DNA from: Icerya purchasi
Lineage: Eukaryota > Arthropoda > Insecta > Hemiptera > Monophlebidae
Direction: 5' to 3'
DNA: 64,000 bases
Assembly (NCBI GenBank): GCA_039619475.1
Contig: CM077116.1
Span: 9,038,501 to 9,102,500 of the forward strand
Shown: one piece after another, positions 31,323 to 42,817 of the stretch
Numbering within the stretch: the stretch's first letter is position 1
Layout: each line of letters opens with the position of its first letter
Made by a program: the position numbers and the translations under genes
The notes under the pieces: model-generated
The model's input: the letters and a program-made list of their open reading frames with translations, nothing else
Told to the model about the DNA's origin: nothing
The model's database searches: none

Positions 31323-33133
31323 GCTAAGAAAAAACTACGAAGCCATCATTTAATATCAATAAACACGCAAAACGTCAAAAAATTCTGTTGCAATGTAAAA
31401 TGCAGTTTCTAAATCAACTGACGGCGCTGTAGTGTACGTAGGCTTTTGCACTTTTTCCAGCGGCGAGTCGCTTCTAAACCTGCTGTACCTTTTTACTTTC
31501 GGTACACACATTAGACGCATAGTTTTATAAAAGAAACGAGATCAATTTGAAAGTATTTACAATAGACTTAAATTTTACTTTATTAAATAAATTCGTTATT
31601 TTTATATATATTTTTTTTCTAGTAAAAATTTTAGTGAATTACGAATATTTTAGAGTTTTTTTAAAGTATCGAGTCACCTCTTTTTCTTTTTTTTTGTTTA
31701 TTTACAATGTGTGTAATAAAAATGTTTAGTTTCTTCAATATATTCGATTTTAAGGTAAAATGGAGAGGAAAATGTTGCCGTTTATTTCACGAGCTTCTTT
31801 TTTTTTTTTTTATTCGGTTATAAACGAGGGTTTTCGGCCGTTGTTTCGTTCCGGATTTTGCGTCGCTCACAGTGACTCAATATCGAATGTTGGTATTATA
31901 CCGGAGAAGTGCTCTGGGAAAGAAAAGGCGGGTCTTAAGGAGAATAGAACCGGTCCGCAATATTCTCTTTAGATTTAAATTAATTTCGCAATTTCCGACA
32001 CGCCGCTAAGAACTCGCTTTACTTATATTTAATATTGATAAATAATATTTCAAATTAATTAAAATAATCACAACATTGTACAACGAATTTTTCGATAAAA
32101 TGTGATGAATTTTATAAGAAATTTGCAATGCGAAACATGATTCTATCGAATGAACTGGGAAACTGAAACCTAATGTATTTGATTTTAAATAATGAAATGT
32201 TACATGGAAGTCGGTGATTGTTAAAGATCCACGACACGGTGAATTTTTAATAAAATTCACCGGAAAGTTATTTAATTTTAACAGTCAACGTCACCGATAT
32301 TTTTTTTTTTCATATTTATAATTAATAATCTAGCGTTCTTTATTTGAAATAAAATGTTTACTGAACGCGATTTATATTTTATTAAAAGTCGGAGGTTGCA
32401 AAACGCGTAAATATTTATCATCTGAATTAACACGATTAGGTAAAACACAAAATTCCTCTTTGCAAATATTTTTGCCTTTTAAATAATTATTTTGCCGGTA
32501 TTCTTAGAATTCACTCCTATTCCTAATACACGCTCGAGATAAAAAATCACAATATTATCGAATCGTCTCGAGGAAAAAAAGAAGTATTTCAACTAATTCT
32601 AACTTCGATTCTTTCAGGTGTATACTGTAATGAGTATTTTTGTACTTGTGATAGTCCCCATTGAAATTCCTGTAATAGTCGTGTATCAATGCAGCCCGTA
32701 AATGTTTAATTTGCTTCGCATGTAATGTGTACACAAAAGCTATACGATTCTGTCATTGACATTTAACATTTGGTTTTTAGGCGAATGAATTAATTAAAGC
32801 ACTTTCTACAGCATTATCGTAACGGCGAAATGCGAAAATGATCTCTCTCTCTCTCTCTCTCTCTCTCTCCTTTTAATAAAATCAGTGCTGCGGGAATAGT
32901 TTAAAGCGAAGTATTTTTAAAATTTCCTTTACTTTTCGAAAAATTCTCTACGAAGTAATTTAATTTAAACTGTCGAAATTCGGAAAAAGTTGAAAAAACG
33001 AGTTTTTTCAGAAACACAAACTTGAATTACGCGCTGTTCTTTACGTTGGATATTACCAACTTAAAAAATGTTCATAGAAGAATTTGAATCCTTGAGGTAT
33101 GAATGCCTTCGAACAAAAACATTTTAACAGTTA
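31323..33133. other. Noncoding intron sequence
   Basis: AT-rich with a (TC)n tract at 32842-32869. ORFs at 31547-31729, 31760-31972 and 32006-32260 have no recognisable domain. Confidence 0.5.
32842..32869. repeat. (TC)n microsatellite
   Basis: Fourteen perfect TC units followed by CC. Confidence 0.95.
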
Positions 33134-33480
33134 GGCCTGTTGCCTATTGCAGCGAAAAATGTGAAATGTGTTATGTGTTTCCTTAAAATCGATTACTGTA
33201 CATTTAAATGTAACACTGCCCACTGCAGCGAGAAATAGTTGAAATAGTCGAAAGAGTCGAGCGAGGAAAAATAATTCCTCGCTCGGATCGCTCGCCGAGC
33301 GAGTTTTTCAAAACACATCTTGCACATTTCAGCTGTTTCTTATACATATCTGATATGGTAGTTGTCTTTCATATAACATTTCTTTGCCGTTTTTAATTTA
33401 TACAATATAATATATATATATTTTTTTTTTTGCTTGTAATTTGTATATTTGTCCCTTTTTTCATTTAATTTATATATGTA

Positions 33481-33789
33481 ATGGAAAAACTAATTGAAAT
33501 GATTAGGAAGTACGAATTTTTATACTACACAGAACACAAAGACTGTAAAAATGTAAATATGAAAGATGATATTTTATCTGTAATTGCACAAGAACTTGAA
33601 ATAAAAAATGGTAAATTACTAGTATTTTTCATCTTTTTTAAACTTAACAGCAATTTTAATCTCTATTGTTTTGATCTTTATTATTATACAGAAGAATTGA
33701 AATGTGACTTGGAAAATTTTTATTATTTTCATAATTTATTTTCGCAAAAAAAATTTCGAACTTCTGAAAAGTGCTCATTAATAATGTAG
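33481..33789 (+). pseudogene. MADF-like ORF inside the Harbinger-like element
   Basis: The frame begins MEKLIEMIRKYEFLYY, then H.DCKN, then DDILSVIAQELEI, matching the order LI..V...P.LYD..H.DYKN...K...W..IA..L of MADF (Myb/SANT-like) DNA-binding domains. A probable small intron (GTAAATTAC to TTATTATACAG, about 33611-33692) would join ELEIKN to EELKCDLENFYYFHNLFSQK, restoring the third helix. Conserved Trp residues are replaced, so it may be decayed. In PIF/Harbinger transposons such proteins escort the transposase and bind the element ends. The transposase is absent here. Confidence 0.5.
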
Positions 33790-34099
33790 AGTGATCAAAT
33801 TAAAAGCAATAATTATGTTGTAGTGTTTTAGTTAGCACATTAAGTCAGTCAATTTACAATTACGATATCCAACCTAAAAACTAAAAATGATTGCACTTTT
33901 ATAAAACATTAATTATTTAATTTTTTGTTCTTAGATATTTTGATCCGTATATAAATGTACTATTAGGTCTTATAATATAAAGTGATACAGAAGTTTGGAA
34001 CAAGTTCGCGTTATTTATAAATCTAATATGTATGAATTTTTGTTACTTCAATATTTATAACATATATTTTGATTTTTAATTTACTTTAATACCCCAAGT

Positions 34100-34435
34100 C
34101 AGGGGTTCCCAAAGTGTGCGCCGCGGCGCCCTGGTGCGCCATACAAAACACAGAGGGGCGCCGTGAGGCGTTTCTGTATACCGTGTTATTATCAGTCGGC
34201 GTTATTTACGTTCCAGTTAAATCTGTACATTTGAATAAGCAGAGCACATTACATTTTTGGTACCATACCGCCGGTGCGGATGTTTTAATTTATGAGCCTA
34301 TCTACCTAACTAGTACCATTGTACCTATTTCTTTTAACTGTACCTATTATATTTCAACTAGCTTAGGTTAGGGCGCCGAGACAAAATACTAAACTTATGA
34401 GTGCGCCACGGACTGAAAAAGATTGGGAACCGCTG
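34100..34435. mobile_element. hAT-type MITE (nested)
   Basis: A 336-bp element starts CAGGGGTTCCCAAAGTGTGC and, read from the other end, CAGCGGTTCCCAATC. It is flanked by 8-bp duplications CCCCAAGT (34092-34099) and CTCTAAGT (34436-34443), six of eight bases identical. GC-rich subterminal words GGCGCCC and GCGCC recur near both ends. It has no transposase. The ORF at 34114-34371 simply reads through it. It sits inside the Harbinger-like element. Confidence 0.85.
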
Positions 34436-34672
34436 CTCTAAGTATTTAAATTGTTGACAATTAAATGAGTATCGCTTTGCTACAGAATAAAAAACTTCGA
34501 GAAACCTATATTAGAATGAAAACAAATGATTAAAGAAAAAAGTTAACAACGATCGAATAAAAATTCGATAGTTTAATGGCAAACTATTATTTCCTCATTC
34601 GCTGAATTCGCTCCAATGAGCAGTCGAAAAAAAAACACATTTCACATTCGTCGGTGCAATGAGAAACGGCCC

Positions 34673-36277
34673 TTTTAAGGTTGCGGTTTCAGTGGACAAA
34701 TAGTCCTTCTGACACATTTGCTCTGACGAACATGTCAAAACGAGATTATTCGTCAAGAAACGCGCAATTACACTGAATGTTACACGAACGATTACGATTC
34801 GCTACAACCATTCTCAGCTGCTGTAGCGTTGGTTGCGCAGTGATGTGTTTCGTTTGAATAGAAAACTTTATTTACAACTATAATTCATGAAGCTAAATAT
34901 CTTAAATTACATACTCAGAAGTTAAACGAAAAGAATCGAATTTAACAAAATCTGTTTAGCGATTTATATTATACTATTTTTTTAAATAAATAAAGCATTC
35001 TTTCAACTTGCAACATTGCAATTTACAATATATGTGTTCTATCATTTTCGGATTTGCCGGCTTCAGTCCAAAATGCTCAGACAAATCGGCAACATTCCTT
35101 ACTACATGTCAAACAAAATACTCCATCGTGATTTAATCATTCCCTTGGTCTAAGACTACCGCCGACTACAATACAAAAAATTGTTTAATAAATTAGAACG
35201 TCAAGTTTTCCAGCATGCCCTCTTTTCTCTGCCTGGATATCGGCAGAAAAGGCTTAAACCGGTGCAGAGATGCACTACTCGGGTGACCCAGAACGAATTA
35301 CAACAGCATTCCACATAAATTCTCGTGCTGGAATTTACAGGATTATTTTAATCTTATGAACACTTCTATTTGAGTTACCACAGGTTAGGACCAACGGTGG
35401 TTGAATTCCAAAACTCTTATTCCCGATATGTATTTCTTCTTGCGTATTCTTTCTTTAATTTACTTATTTACATTTTCTCTCAGTTTTACTTTCAATCTTT
35501 ATTCCTTCCCCTATTTTCCATTATCACGACTTCACATAAACTCAGTTCATGTCTAGTTTTGATGAGACATATGGAAGTTGTTAATTTATTAAGAAAAAGG
35601 GAAAAATTAATTCAAACCACAGATTAGAAAATTAAGGACCGAAGTGATGAAAAAAACAAAAAAAAAACAAAAAACATTCGATGTATTTAACTGTTTTGAT
35701 GAACACATTAGAACGATTGTTTGCCAGAATTCGCGTAATATGTCACTGTGTGTACGTGCATACAGTCTTGTGTACTATACGTAAGACAATATTTACAGCA
35801 GATTTTACGCTTCACTGAAGCGTGGCTCACAAACAAATCCGGGCAGGTAAAAATTTTCTGTATCATATATGTATGCTTGCTGTTTAATTAGTCAATAAAA
35901 TAATACAATTATAATAACAAAAATTTCAATTGCATATTAAATAAAATATGCTCAAAATGTCCTTCTCCGGTCTTCCTACTGGGAAAGAGAAAAGAAAAAT
36001 ACTTATTAGTTTTAAGATAAAATTATATTATCTGAATATTTAAAAGAGATCTAAATGATCCTCTAATTAAGCGAACGCTAACGAATATAAATGAACGTGA
36101 AATATATGTGATTTGAATCAGACCGACAGTGGAAAAATAGAAATGCATATATATATATATGAAAAGTATTTATAACAGACGACTAATTGGAATGCACATT
36201 ATATTATCGAAGATAAATTGATTATCGCTATCCAGCTGAAAGTAATTAATTTTCGAGTATTAACAAATCTTAATTTC
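34673..36277. other. Noncoding intron sequence
   Basis: No gene is recognised. A truncated SINE-C head lies at 34816-34862. The ORF at 35370-35627 has a hydrophobic middle but no known domain. A (TA)n patch occurs near 36148-36162. Confidence 0.45.
34816..34862 (+). mobile_element. SINE-C head fragment
   Basis: CAGCTGCTGTAGCGTTGG, GTGTTTCGTTTGAATAGAA aligns with the head of the SINE at 30484 and stops before the B box. Confidence 0.45.
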
Positions 36278-36400
36278 CTTTTTTTTCTAAGCACGCCGAA
36301 TATTATAACTCAGCGCAGGTGAAATTTTTGTAATATGCGGCAGCCGGGTATCAAGGCCTATCTGAACAGGACCCCATTGCCTAACCAACTAGGCCTTATT
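36278..36400 (-). mobile_element. tRNA-derived SINE-like fragment
   Basis: On the minus strand AAGGCCTAGTTGGTTAGGCA is a good A-box match, and GATACCCGGCTGCCG fits the end of a tRNA T-arm and acceptor. A short body and an A-run (T-run near 36279-36287) follow. Only one copy is seen in the window, so the family is unproven. Confidence 0.5.
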
Positions 36401-37079
36401 TCCTTTACTAATCTACATCCCTACTAATATATATATATATACATATATATATGTGAGTGTGTGTGTTAAGAGATAGCCTTCAACTCCGTAGGATTCGAAT
36501 TACCCTACTTTACGTTTACTAATATTCTTTGATTTTTACTAAATTAAAAATGTTCTACTATCTGATGCTGAAGGTAGGATAAAAAGGTTTAGCATATTTT
36601 GTTTAATTTTCCAACCCAACATATTTATTTTCACGATTTTTCATATCGAAAATGTTTTCGCTTAGTTAGGTCGGTAAGGAAGTATGAAAAAAAAAATAAA
36701 GAGGAAGAACCAAATACGTACATTCCTTCCCAGAAATAGAAATAATAAATTGAAATTTAAGATGAAAAATGAAAAAATAGAAATTTTTGTCTTGAAAACA
36801 TCACATTTCCGCTATAGAACGGATGAAAAATTATAGAACTAGTTTAAACTGACAACGTTCGTCTTACTCAGTTTAATTGGTCTAATTCGTTCATCGCAAT
36901 TACGCGAGTAAATTTAACACTGATTTTTGAACATTTTTCAGTTTTCAGGGTGAACCGCTGGTATATGGGCGTTACATTAAAGTTTCATAGTCAAGTCCAT
37001 CGTCGAAAATTTCTTGGTGCGATATAAATTAGATGGCAAGATCGTATTATTACTTTTGGAAAATGATGTAGCAACTAAC
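36401..37079. other. Noncoding intron sequence
   Basis: AT-rich, with (TA)n and (TG)n patches near 36427-36466. No gene. Confidence 0.5.
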
Positions 37080-38581
37080 GTCAGCCGGTACGTTGTCCAG
37101 GCCTGTCGCTTTCCGAGTTAATAAAACCTAGGAAAGCAACAGGCCCGGACAACGGCGCGGGCAACGTTATCAAATTATTAGATAATGCAAATATCTCAAG
37201 ATTAACTAAGATTTTTAATAATATCTATAGCACAGGCGAAATACGCACGGAATGGTTAGAGCCAGTGTTTATAATCTTACCCAGAAAACCACAGCCAATA
37301 CATGTAATGACTATAGAATGATTAGTCGGATGAGCCATATGTTGAAAATCTTCTTGCGCATAATACACACGAGAATACGCAATAAATGCGAACAAGATTT
37401 AGATGAGTGTCAGTTCGGTTTCCGGGAAGGATTTGGAACCAGAGGAGAAGCATTAGTCACAGTCTATGTACCATTACAGAAATGCCGGGACCAGAAACGT
37501 GATGTGTTTATCTGTTTTTTTGACTACGATAAAGCTTTTGATCGTTTTTAATATCGACAAATTATTACAGATATCAAAGAAAACAGGCATAAACGAATAT
37601 GATCTGAGAGTGACGCAAAATCTATACTGAGAACAAAGTGCTAAAATTCGCGTATAGCTGATATAGAGTCAGAATTAATATGCATTTGCAGAGGGGTAAG
37701 GCAGGGGTGTATTGTGATTATTATTTAGTGTATGACGCGATTTATAAAGAGACATTACAGAACAAAAAGTTCGGAGTTAAAATAAATGGAAAACGTATTA
37801 TCCGATATGTGCGGATGATACCATTCTGTTAGCGAACTCCTGCAAAGAATTACATCAACTAGTGGAAAGAATTTAATAGGTAAACAATATGGACTTGCAA
37901 TTAATGAAAGGAAAACAAAGTTTATGGTAATAAGCCATAAAAGGCATCACAATGTAACTATCACAATCAATGGAAAAAGTATAGAAGATGTAGAATTGAA
38001 ATACTTGAGTAGCTCTATATCACAAATACTCTTGATCCATCTGTTGGAAGTTAAGCGAAGATGTGACTACGCTAAAACAGCTTTCGGAAGAATATGAAAA
38101 TTACTCATGGACTCATCTTCAAGTTTGTATATAAGACAAGATTTTATAAGATGTTACATATACCCTATTTTATTATATTATGCAGAAACAGCAACAATAC
38201 GAGTAAAACATTGAAATATTTGGAAACGTGTGAAATGTGACTGCACAGGAGAACCATGAAAATATCGTGGATGCAGAAGTTAACAAACGATGAAGTATTG
38301 AGAAGAGCAAAAGCCGAGATATTTAACATAATTGAAAAAAGGAAGTCGAGATATTTCCGCCCATGTTATCAGAGGCAGGAAATACGAATTATTGCGAATA
38401 ATTATAGAAGGCAAAATCAACGGAAAAAGAGCACGAAGAAAAACATTGTGATACAAGAATATAAAACAGTAGACTACCGGAAAAACAACAATAAAAAACA
38501 TAATTGAAGCAGCGGACGACAGCCGGGAAATTCAGTCAATTTGTCTGCGTATGACATCAGATAGAAGAATAAGAAGAAGAT
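37080..38581 (+). mobile_element. LINE family C, copy 1 (RTE-like, 5'-truncated, degraded)
   Basis: A sense-strand remnant of RT and C-terminal sequence ends in a (GAA)n-type tail at about 38560-38581. It matches the better copy at 45413-47659. RT pieces in shifting frames are KATGPDN, YRMISRMSHMLKIFLRIIHTR, CQFGFREGFGTR, FDYDKAFDRF, a frameshifted YADD near 37806, KISWMQKLTNDEVLRR, RGRKYELLRIIIEGKINGKR. Its left end is an inverted repeat of its own first RT segment (37090-37113 versus 37132-37154). Two family A micro-insertions lie in and just after its tail. Confidence 0.75.
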
Positions 38582-38679
38582 TTTTTTTTTTTCTTTTAAT
38601 GGGCTCGGTGTTAACACTGACCCAACTACATGGACTTAGATCACCTACTCAGATTCTGAGGCGATCGGAGATAGCAAGT
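38582..38679 (-). mobile_element. LINE A micro-insertion 1 (98 bp)
   Basis: The 13-bp sequence ATAAGAAGAAGAT at 38569-38581 is repeated at 38680-38692. Between them lies a minus-strand family A 3' end, reading TGGGTCAGTGTTAACACC then GAGCCCATTAAAAGAAAA. It is inserted in the (GAA)n tail of LINE C copy 1. The repeat is partly low-complexity, but the core ATAAG and the GAGCCC-poly(A) end support a genuine insertion. Confidence 0.75.
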
Positions 38680-38719
38680 ATAAGAAGAAGATGTAGCAAC
38701 TCTTATGTAATTTGAGTTT

Positions 38720-38758
38720 TTTTTTTTTTGGGCGCATCAACTATGGACCATTGCCCAG
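38720..38758 (-). mobile_element. LINE A micro-insertion 2 (39 bp)
   Basis: The 15-bp sequence ATGTAATTTGAGTTT occurs at 38705-38719 and 38759-38773. The 39 bases between them, on the minus strand, are CTGGGCAATGGTCC, then TAGTTGATGCGCCC and an A-run: the terminal hairpin of family A plus its tail and nothing else. Confidence 0.9.
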
Positions 38759-38773
38759 ATGTAATTTGAGTTT

Positions 38774-39435
38774 GAAACAGGCATTATTTTTTTGGCGGAT
38801 CGAAAACCTTCAAATACATTCTAGCAGTCGGATTTCAAAACACTAATTTCCAAAGGCCACACATTAAAAAAATATTATCGTTGCTGCGTTTTAAAGTTGA
38901 TTTTAAATTATGCATTTTCAATTCATTCTTTTCCCGCCATATCATTACAGTCGGAGAATGGAAGGTAGACGAATAATTAACGCGCCCACCGCTTTCTTGT
39001 AAGTTATAAGATCTAAAGGGCACTTAGCGGTAGAGTTTTCTAATCCCAGCTTGTTGAAATTCCTTCGTGACAGATTTGTAACCTTTTCTGGTTCACACAA
39101 AAAATAAAACTATTAATCGCTAAATTTTTGTTCTTACTGCAGATAACGTCTGCGTACGACAGAATTATTATGTACTATCAATGACTGTGTCGCTCTTACG
39201 CCGCCCGGAACAGTAAGAAAATCCTGTAACGAAAACAACGTTTTTGCGTCACGTTTATATGTTATACGCGGTGTAGGCTTGACACTTGAAACTGAGAAGC
39301 TATAAATGTTTGATTTTTCCTCGTTGTTACAGCTCAAGTGTATCACACGTGTGCAATATTTCACGCGGGCTTATGATGGCACGCGCATCGTCAGTTCACA
39401 AAACGTTTTAACTCGTCGTCGCTAGACTCGGATAA
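38774..39435. other. Noncoding intron sequence
   Basis: No gene is recognised. Short ORFs at 38835-39023 (-) and 39134-39364 (-) have no known domain. Confidence 0.45.
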
Positions 39436-39445
39436 CTCAGGATCG

Positions 39446-39477
39446 TCCCAAGGGGGGTTAAAAAAAAAACAAAAATC
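39446..39477 (+). mobile_element. LINE A micro-insertion 3 (32 bp)
   Basis: CTCAGGATCG at 39436-39445 is repeated at 39478-39487. The 32-base insert reads TCCCAAGGGGGGTT followed by an A-rich tail. The same CCCAAAGGGGGGTTAAAA ending is present on the minus strand of LINE A copy 3 (14820), so the insert is probably only the last bases of such an element plus poly(A). Confidence 0.8.
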
Positions 39478-39487
39478 CTCAGGATCG

Positions 39488-40799
39488 CGATTATTTAATG
39501 GCCCTCGATCGTTCTAACAATTTAGTCATTCCCTCATTAATCGTCCGTAAACCTCCTTAAATATAATTTATCCCTTTCTGAATTTCGATGCACTGAATTT
39601 TACTCCGCTCGCAGCAGTCAACATTCTGGTGGAGTCTATAATAGAAATGTATATTACTTTTTTTTTTTTTTTTTGTAGACCAAGAAGAATTACGTGTGTT
39701 CGGTAAGTATATTTTTTTTTTGTTTTTTTTTTCATCGGAAACTCATCGATCACTTTACGAGTTCTAAAGTTTACGTTTCACTGACCCCATTTACAAAACT
39801 GATCATACTTTAAGTTGAATTACACTCCAATTTTGCGCATTCCCAACACACGCACGGTTTTACGGTATATAAATATAATAATAACAATCCGTTTTAATGA
39901 ACTCGCGTCTCTATCATCCACTACGGCGTTATCGTTCGAATACGAACGTTCGAAATATCATCGTAACAACACAGTTTCCGCTTCACCGAGTGAACCATGA
40001 ACTGGCTGCCGAACGAGAACAAGGAAAACGTATTGTTTTTTTGTTACTCGATAATGACTGGGTGAGTACTCGAAATGAGTTCGCTGCAAATCTGAAGAGT
40101 GATGAGCAGTTCTTCAAAATTGAATCAGTTGGAAACCGCTGGCAGACAGACACGTGCGAAAACTAGTCCATCGTTAAGATCTCTGCCCTTAGCGTGTCTG
40201 CTGCCTTCGTTTGAATATTTTATTTTCATCATCTGGACGTTTCACACCGTTCGCAATAGAACCGACAGTATGAATGTGTTTCTTTATATTTTTAAGCAGT
40301 TCGCTTTTTAAGAAATCATTGAACCATTATCGCGAATGGACTTCTGCCCAAGTTCCTATCGAAAAGTAGACCCTTCTTCTTTCTACATTGTTTCAGAATG
40401 TGCAGTAACCGTGTTTAACAATAGTCCCGGATGTGTAACGAAATAAACCGCGACAGAGTGGTTCGGTAGTTGGTACTAATCTGGTCATATTGAAGGCAAA
40501 AGAAAAAGTGAGAAATGCGATGGCCAATACCGCGCAAATATTACAAACAAAAGATGTCTACGCTAGAAAATATTTTCTACAGATCGTACAAATTTTTCTA
40601 AACAAAAAATCGAAAAATTATATAACTAAGAATTCTGATAGTTATTTTCCTGGTGAGTATTTTATAAATATTCTTACGAAAGGTATTTCACAAAATTCCA
40701 ATTTTTAAAAATTCCCTCTCCCCTCAGTAATCTTCTTTCTTTTTTTTAAATCGTATATTATATGTTCGATGCGTATTGTTTTTGTTTATTTTTTTTTGG
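39488..40799. other. Noncoding intron sequence
   Basis: T-runs near 39658-39674 and 39712-39732. A palindromic stretch GTTCGAATACGAACGTTCGA lies near 39934. ORFs at 39815-40000, 39897-40166, 40099-40311 and 40490-40708 overlap or lack motifs. No gene is recognised. Confidence 0.4.
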
Positions 40800-41490
40800 T
40801 TATTTCTGATGAAGGTGGGTACACCTTTTAGTTTCGGTGAACATACATTAGTCATTGTAATTTATAAAAAGGTTATCTGAGTTTTCAGTAATATAACAAA
40901 CAAAAAATTAAAATATTACCAATGTTAATTATTACGGATAAATGCAGATTTCGGATAAAGACGAAATCGCTATCATCACTGCCGGCAATAGCTGTCTTAC
41001 GTTCTATACTTTTTTGACTATATGGACTGACTGTAATGATGATGCTCTTTGTTTTCCGATCAGTTAGTTTTATATGAATACCGATGAATATTGGTGAGTA
41101 TTTTGCGTAGTCATTGAAGGAAATGTATATACACTTTTATTAATTAATATTAAAAATTATCCAAAAAAAATTTCATTAGAATATAGCGAAAATATAAATA
41201 GAATTTAAAATAAGAACGACATTGAGTGAATTTATCAATATTAGTTTGCATAAATGTAAATTCGAATAAAAATGAATTAGAAACCCTCAGTACGCGATTT
41301 AGAGGCTGATCAATGACGAAATTCGAACATTACACCATATAACTAATTTTCGGCTCTTTATAAAGTACCAGAAGCAGCTCCATTTTAGCTTGGTCTATAT
41401 CAAAAATTGAAAAATAAAACATTAAAAAAAAAGGTACCAGTTTCAAGATTTACTCTGAAAATTTAATAAAAATTCGCTAAAAAGTAAAAA
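40800..41490 (+). repeat. Dispersed repeat RX, copy 2
   Basis: This copy keeps the RX blocks without the insertions seen in copy 1, including CAGTACGCGATTTAGAGGCTGATC near 41286, the unoccupied equivalent of the foldback target site. It continues through CTCTGAAAATTTAATA near 41447, matching RX sequence that lies to the right of the LINE in copy 1. The copies have diverged clearly, with many small indels. Confidence 0.6.
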
Positions 41491-42779
41491 ATAATTACTC
41501 GATAAGTGGGATAACACATCTTATAGAATATATCGCTTAAGAGGAATATTACGATTATTGTCAAACATCATACCTTAATTAGAATATCGGTGCACCAAAT
41601 TCGAATCGCAACAATAATTAAAAACCGCGCTGAATATTCCTGATGTCTCCAGTCTTACCGAAAAACGAGCGTATTGTTATACTCATTTAAAAAGCTGCAA
41701 CGATGAATTACAAATTTGTATGGACAAAGAGAAGGAAAATTTTTGCCCAGAACAGCGAACAAGATCGTGTAGTTATTGTAAAGGATGAAGATGACTTAAA
41801 GAAATTAAGTTAAAACAGAGGTCAACGATGATTACGAGATTACGCATATCTGGAATAAGGGTATGTGTGTGTTTTCGAATGAGTGCGTGTTTGTTTTGAT
41901 CAGTTACACAGGCGGTAGGGCGGTGAGAATGAGGTGTGCAGAAATAGTGCTGAAAACGGAAGTGTGTGTGTGTGTGGGAGTAGTAAAAGCAGTAGTGACT
42001 ACAAAGTGTGAAATACTGATAAGGAACAAGTGGCTGGTTAGTGGTACAATGAAGACAGGGGTAAAGAACCTAACGAGTGCGTTGCAGAAACGAACCAGAG
42101 TGCAAAGGAAAGGTGATGGTGAAGGGGATATAGTAGCAGAATGAAATGAAACTGAGTACACTGGGGAGTGTGAAAGAAAGCGAAAAGGTAGGAAGTGTGT
42201 AAGTATGTAGGTATCAAGTTCGATTCTCGTGCAGTGATGAACAAAAGAGCATGAGCGATGGCATGTGGCTTTTCGACTGTGTGCTTGCAATACCGTTTGC
42301 GTTTACTAGTTACAAGGTGTGGTAATGTCGGGAGAGTGGCGTGCGGTGACGTAGGTAATATACGTGTGAGGATGTATTTTAAGTTTTGTTTTAGGTTGCG
42401 AATAACGATGTTATTGGAACGAATGGGTGCATGGATGTTTTGTAGTTTTTACATGTAGAATTATGTATTTTTATATATGCATATATCGATATTTTTATCA
42501 ATGTATGTTAATTATGATAAGATCGCGATACTGGCAGGATATGAAAGTTTATTGTTATAATCTTTAAGTCATTAATCAATATGTTAATTTGCATTATTCA
42601 AGAGAGAAATACGAATTCTATGTGTCAGTTGTGTGTGAGCAATTGTCTTCCCTCTTCATATCGAACTTTTCATTCATCCGAACATAAATAAGTTTACCTC
42701 TCAAATATGACTTCACTAATACGGTACCGGAATAAACATAATTGTATAAACTATATTGATATTAAAAAATAGAACGATA
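41491..42779. other. Noncoding, with a G/T-rich segment
   Basis: From about 41850 to 42450 the plus strand is rich in G and purines with (GT)n patches (GTGTGTGTGTGTG near 41961). It could be the 5' untranslated or ORF1 region of LINE B copy 2, which starts next. The ORFs at 41863-42144 and 42258-42458 have no gag or zinc-knuckle motif, so I leave it unassigned. Confidence 0.35.
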
Positions 42780-42817
42780 ATATAAACAGCGTATTAAATC
42801 TGAACAATTCGGTAAAA

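Larger units (their letters stand above)
33134..34672. mobile_element. Harbinger-like DNA transposon remnant
   Basis: The ends are inverted. From the left, GGCCTGTTGCCTATTGCAGC then AATGTGAAATGTG. From the right, read inward, GGGCCGTTTCTCATTGCACC then AATGTGAAATGTG. Similarity continues to about 170 bp, including GCAGCGAG and GAGGAAA.ATAAT blocks. A nearly perfect hairpin CTCGCTCGG...CCGAGCGAG lies at about 33278-33304. The element carries a two-exon MADF-like ORF but no transposase, and it is split by a hAT MITE (34100-34435). The GGSCCNGTT ends and the MADF/Myb-like passenger fit PIF/Harbinger. A TTA duplication is possible but not clean. Confidence 0.6.

Noticed and set aside
34114..34371. 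85-codon ORF
   Set aside because: It lies entirely inside the 336-bp hAT MITE and has no transposase motif.
41863..42458. Two ORFs (93 and 66 codons) ahead of LINE B copy 2, considered as its ORF1
   Set aside because: No gag fold or CCHC motif is visible, and the Val/Cys richness comes from (GT)n tracts.
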